Shown here: positions 62,389 through 64,000 of the stretch, in pieces
Layout of the letters: each line of letters starts with the position of its first letter
How positions within the stretch are numbered: position 1 is the first letter of the stretch
Notes under the pieces: generated by a model
Seen by the model: the letters and a program-made list of their open reading frames with translations, nothing else
Told to the model about the DNA's origin: nothing
The model's database searches: none
NCBI GenBank assembly: GCA_023428135.1
Contig: JAEYZG010000005.1
Span: 1-64,000 of the forward strand
Direction of reading: 5' to 3'
From: Bacteroidota bacterium
Lineage (GTDB): Bacteria > Bacteroidota > Bacteroidia > Cytophagales > Cytophagaceae
Length of the DNA: 64,000 nucleotides
Position numbers and translations under genes: made by a program

Positions 62389-63027
62389 TTATGCTTGTTT
62401 CTTTTTAGGAGGCATGGTCCCAAACACATAATCCCACAAAGGTGAAGACACCCCAAATACAGTAGAATTATCTTTATAATGATGTATTGCATGATTCACC
62501 CAAAGTTCTTTAAAAATATTTTTTGGAGGAGCATAAGCATGCACGATATAATGAACAAACAAGTAAGAAGCATAACCGGTAAGCAACCCTGGTAAGAATC
62601 CAAATACTTTGGTATTCATTAAAGAATAGAAAATTACAAAGAAAATGACCGCAAGTGTAATGCTCAATAAAGGAGGCATTGCCAATCTGTCTTTATCCTT
62701 AGGAAATTCATGATGCACTCCATGCATATTATATTGGATCTTTTTCTTGAAACTGCTTGTGGGCGCCATGTGAAATACAAAACGATGAACAAGATATTCA
62801 ATCAGAGTAAAAAACAGAAATCCACCTAAAAACAACAGTGGAATCAGATATCCGGGAAGGGGTGTATACTTGAAAGCGTAAAATAATAGAACAGCTGATA
62901 TCACAATAAAAATCGATATTGGTATCGATATATGCGTCCTGCTGAGTCTTTCTAAGATCGGGTTGTCGAATAATTGCTTGGTACCATTATTCTTCGGCTT
63001 ATTTGTAGTAAATCCATTATCTTCCAT
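62389..63027 (-). CDS. Fatty acid hydroxylase superfamily membrane protein
   Basis: The 212-residue protein has four hydrophobic segments and the di-iron histidine boxes HRFVFH, HGVHHEFP, HYIVHAY and NHAIHHYKD, as in the sterol desaturase/fatty-acid 2-hydroxylase superfamily. The pattern HGVHH...D is closest to FA2H-type 2-hydroxylases, which hydroxylate sphingolipid acyl chains; Cytophagales do make sulfonolipids and sphingolipids. The substrate is inference. The N-terminal 27 residues are polar. It lies 57 bases after the bshA gene on the same strand. Confidence 0.9.
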   Translation of the reverse strand: MEDNGFTTNKPKNNGTKQLFDNPILERLSRTHISIPISIFIVISAVLLFYAFKYTPLPGYLIPLLFLGGFLFFTLIEYLVHRFVFHMAPTSSFKKKIQYNMHGVHHEFPKDKDRLAMPPLLSITLAVIFFVIFYSLMNTKVFGFLPGLLTGYASYLFVHYIVHAYAPPKNIFKELWVNHAIHHYKDNSTVFGVSSPLWDYVFGTMPPKKKQA

Positions 63028-63084
63028 ATCTCTTATCTTTATTTACTAGAAACAAATTGATTCTATTTCACTATACTTTTATTA

Positions 63085-64000
63085 TCACACTTTTAAGGTT
63101 TCACGTACATTTGTAAGAATCCTTTGATAAAAACTTTCATACAAAGGCAAAATATTTACCACATCAAATTCCTTAGCTCTTTCCAGCGCATTTTGCCTGA
63201 ATGTCTGATGATTTTCCGGACTTAAAATGATCATGGCCTTTTCCACCATATCATCTATATCACCTACTTTAGACATAAATCCTGTTTTCCCATTGATATT
63301 CAATTCAGGAATACCACCGGTATCGGAGCTAAGGACCGGCACTTCACATGCCATTGCTTCGAGCGCTGCAAGTCCGAAGCTTTCCTTTTCCGAAGGCATA
63401 ATAAATAAATCAGCGACAGAAAGTACTTCTTCAACTGCATCCAGCTTTCCAAGAAACCTTATATCAGAACACGTCTTTAACTCCCTGCAAAGGTTTTCTA
63501 TCTTAATTCTTTCAGGCCCATCGCCAACAAGGAGAAGTTTTACCGGAATCAATTTACGTAATTTGTCAAAGACCCTCACTACATCATCAACTCTTTTAAC
63601 TGCTCTAAAGTTAGAAGTATGCACTAGAAGCTGCTCTCCGTGCGGGCAGATGGCCAGCTTGAAATGCTCTTTCTTCTGTTTCTTAAATCTGTTGAGGTCA
63701 ATAAAGTTAGGAATTACTTCAATTTCTTTGGTAACTTCAAAATGTTTGTAAGTATCTTTCTTAAGATCTGCACTTACTGCAGTAACTCCATCCGACTCAT
63801 TGATACTGAAAGTTACCACAGGTTCATAAGAGGCGTCTTTTCCTACCAATGTGATATCTGTGCCGTGAAGCGTAGTTACCACCGGAATAATTATTCCTTT
63901 TGTCTTCAATATCTGCTTTGCCATATATGCAGCAGAAGCGTGTGGTATTGCATAATGCACATGCAGTAAGTCAAGCTTCTCATGGAGAACAACATCAACC
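63085..64000 (-). CDS. bshA: N-acetyl-alpha-D-glucosaminyl L-malate synthase (partial)
   Basis: The frame is open to the window edge, so the 5' end is missing; the GTG at 63960 is inside the gene. The visible part has LLHVHYAIPHASAAYMAKQIL and TTLHGTDITLVG at the acceptor side, VHTSNFRAVKRVDDVVRVF, KLLLVGDGPERIKIE, and ADLFIMPSEKESFGLAALEAMACEVPVLSSDTGGIPEL at the donor side. HYAIPHA and LHGTDITL are specific to BshA, the GT4 enzyme that makes the first step of bacillithiol from UDP-GlcNAc and malate. About 305 of about 380 residues are present. Confidence 0.93.
   Translation of the reverse strand, partial: VDVVLHEKLDLLHVHYAIPHASAAYMAKQILKTKGIIIPVVTTLHGTDITLVGKDASYEPVVTFSINESDGVTAVSADLKKDTYKHFEVTKEIEVIPNFIDLNRFKKQKKEHFKLAICPHGEQLLVHTSNFRAVKRVDDVVRVFDKLRKLIPVKLLLVGDGPERIKIENLCRELKTCSDIRFLGKLDAVEEVLSVADLFIMPSEKESFGLAALEAMACEVPVLSSDTGGIPELNINGKTGFMSKVGDIDDMVEKAMIILSPENHQTFRQNALERAKEFDVVNILPLYESFYQRILTNVRETLKV

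Noticed and set aside
63227..63969. Plus-strand frames opposite bshA
   Set aside because: They are antisense shadows of a clearly recognisable GT4 gene.

Overview
The window looks like chromosomal DNA of an AT-rich Bacteroidetes, most likely a Cytophaga/Sporocytophaga-type bacterium. Evidence read from the sequence: a 2087-residue secreted protein ends in a CHU_C-type (gliding-motility-associated) C-terminal domain; a second secreted protein ends in a type IX secretion sorting tail; the tRNA genes have -33/-7 boxes close to the Bacteroidetes consensus (TTTG ... TAnnTTTG); Shine-Dalgarno sites are generally weak; and the far end carries a bacillithiol-type BshA. The genus is inference; no 16S gene is present.

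Layout. 1-5 kb: repeat-rich, gene-poor DNA with three copies of a double-hairpin REP-like element, a small membrane protein, and a beta-propeller type IX substrate whose signal peptide is out of frame. 5.1-11.4 kb: a giant surface protein (parallel beta-helix, Ig-like repeat array, CHU_C domain). 11.6-17.3 kb: housekeeping genes (lipoprotein MsrB; hpt-adk-obgE and grpE-dnaJ on the minus strand; an M42-type aminopeptidase). 17.5-19.3 kb: a secreted TPR-like protein and an Lrp/AsnC regulator.

19.4-50.3 kb is a large polysaccharide locus. It holds a formyltransferase and polysaccharide deacetylase pair, at least eight glycosyltransferases (GT4, GT2 and GT61 types), two SAM methyltransferases, two sugar-nucleotide epimerases, a hexapeptide acyltransferase, a Wzm/Wzt ABC exporter whose ATPase has the long C-terminal extension, an acyltransferase-3 membrane protein, a 2-oxoglutarate oxygenase-like protein, a WbpE/WbpD/WbpB-like set for a diacetamido-uronic acid, a second DegT aminotransferase, gmd and fcl for GDP-L-fucose, and an AsnB-type amidotransferase. 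Together they suggest an ABC-exported, heavily modified surface glycan containing fucose and a possibly amidated diacetamido-uronic acid. No initiating phosphoglycosyltransferase and no UDP-sugar 6-dehydrogenase are in the window.

50.3-64 kb: an NlpC/P60 lipoprotein, tRNA-Ala, an unrecognised helical protein, a single-domain response regulator, an ALDH7-type dehydrogenase, an HtrA protease, a small heat-shock protein, two tandem tRNA-Asn genes, a P-type ATPase broken by two compensating frameshifts, a tail-anchored receiver followed by a receiver-HPt protein, a fatty-acid-hydroxylase-like protein, and the 3' part of bshA running off the end.

No CRISPR array, intact insertion sequence, rRNA or prophage was seen. 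The points most worth a second look are the REP-like double hairpins, a GACA-N4-GACA motif shared by the grpE-dnaJ and hsp20 upstream regions, the damaged P-type ATPase, the tail-anchored receiver pair, and the glycan-modification gene pairs.
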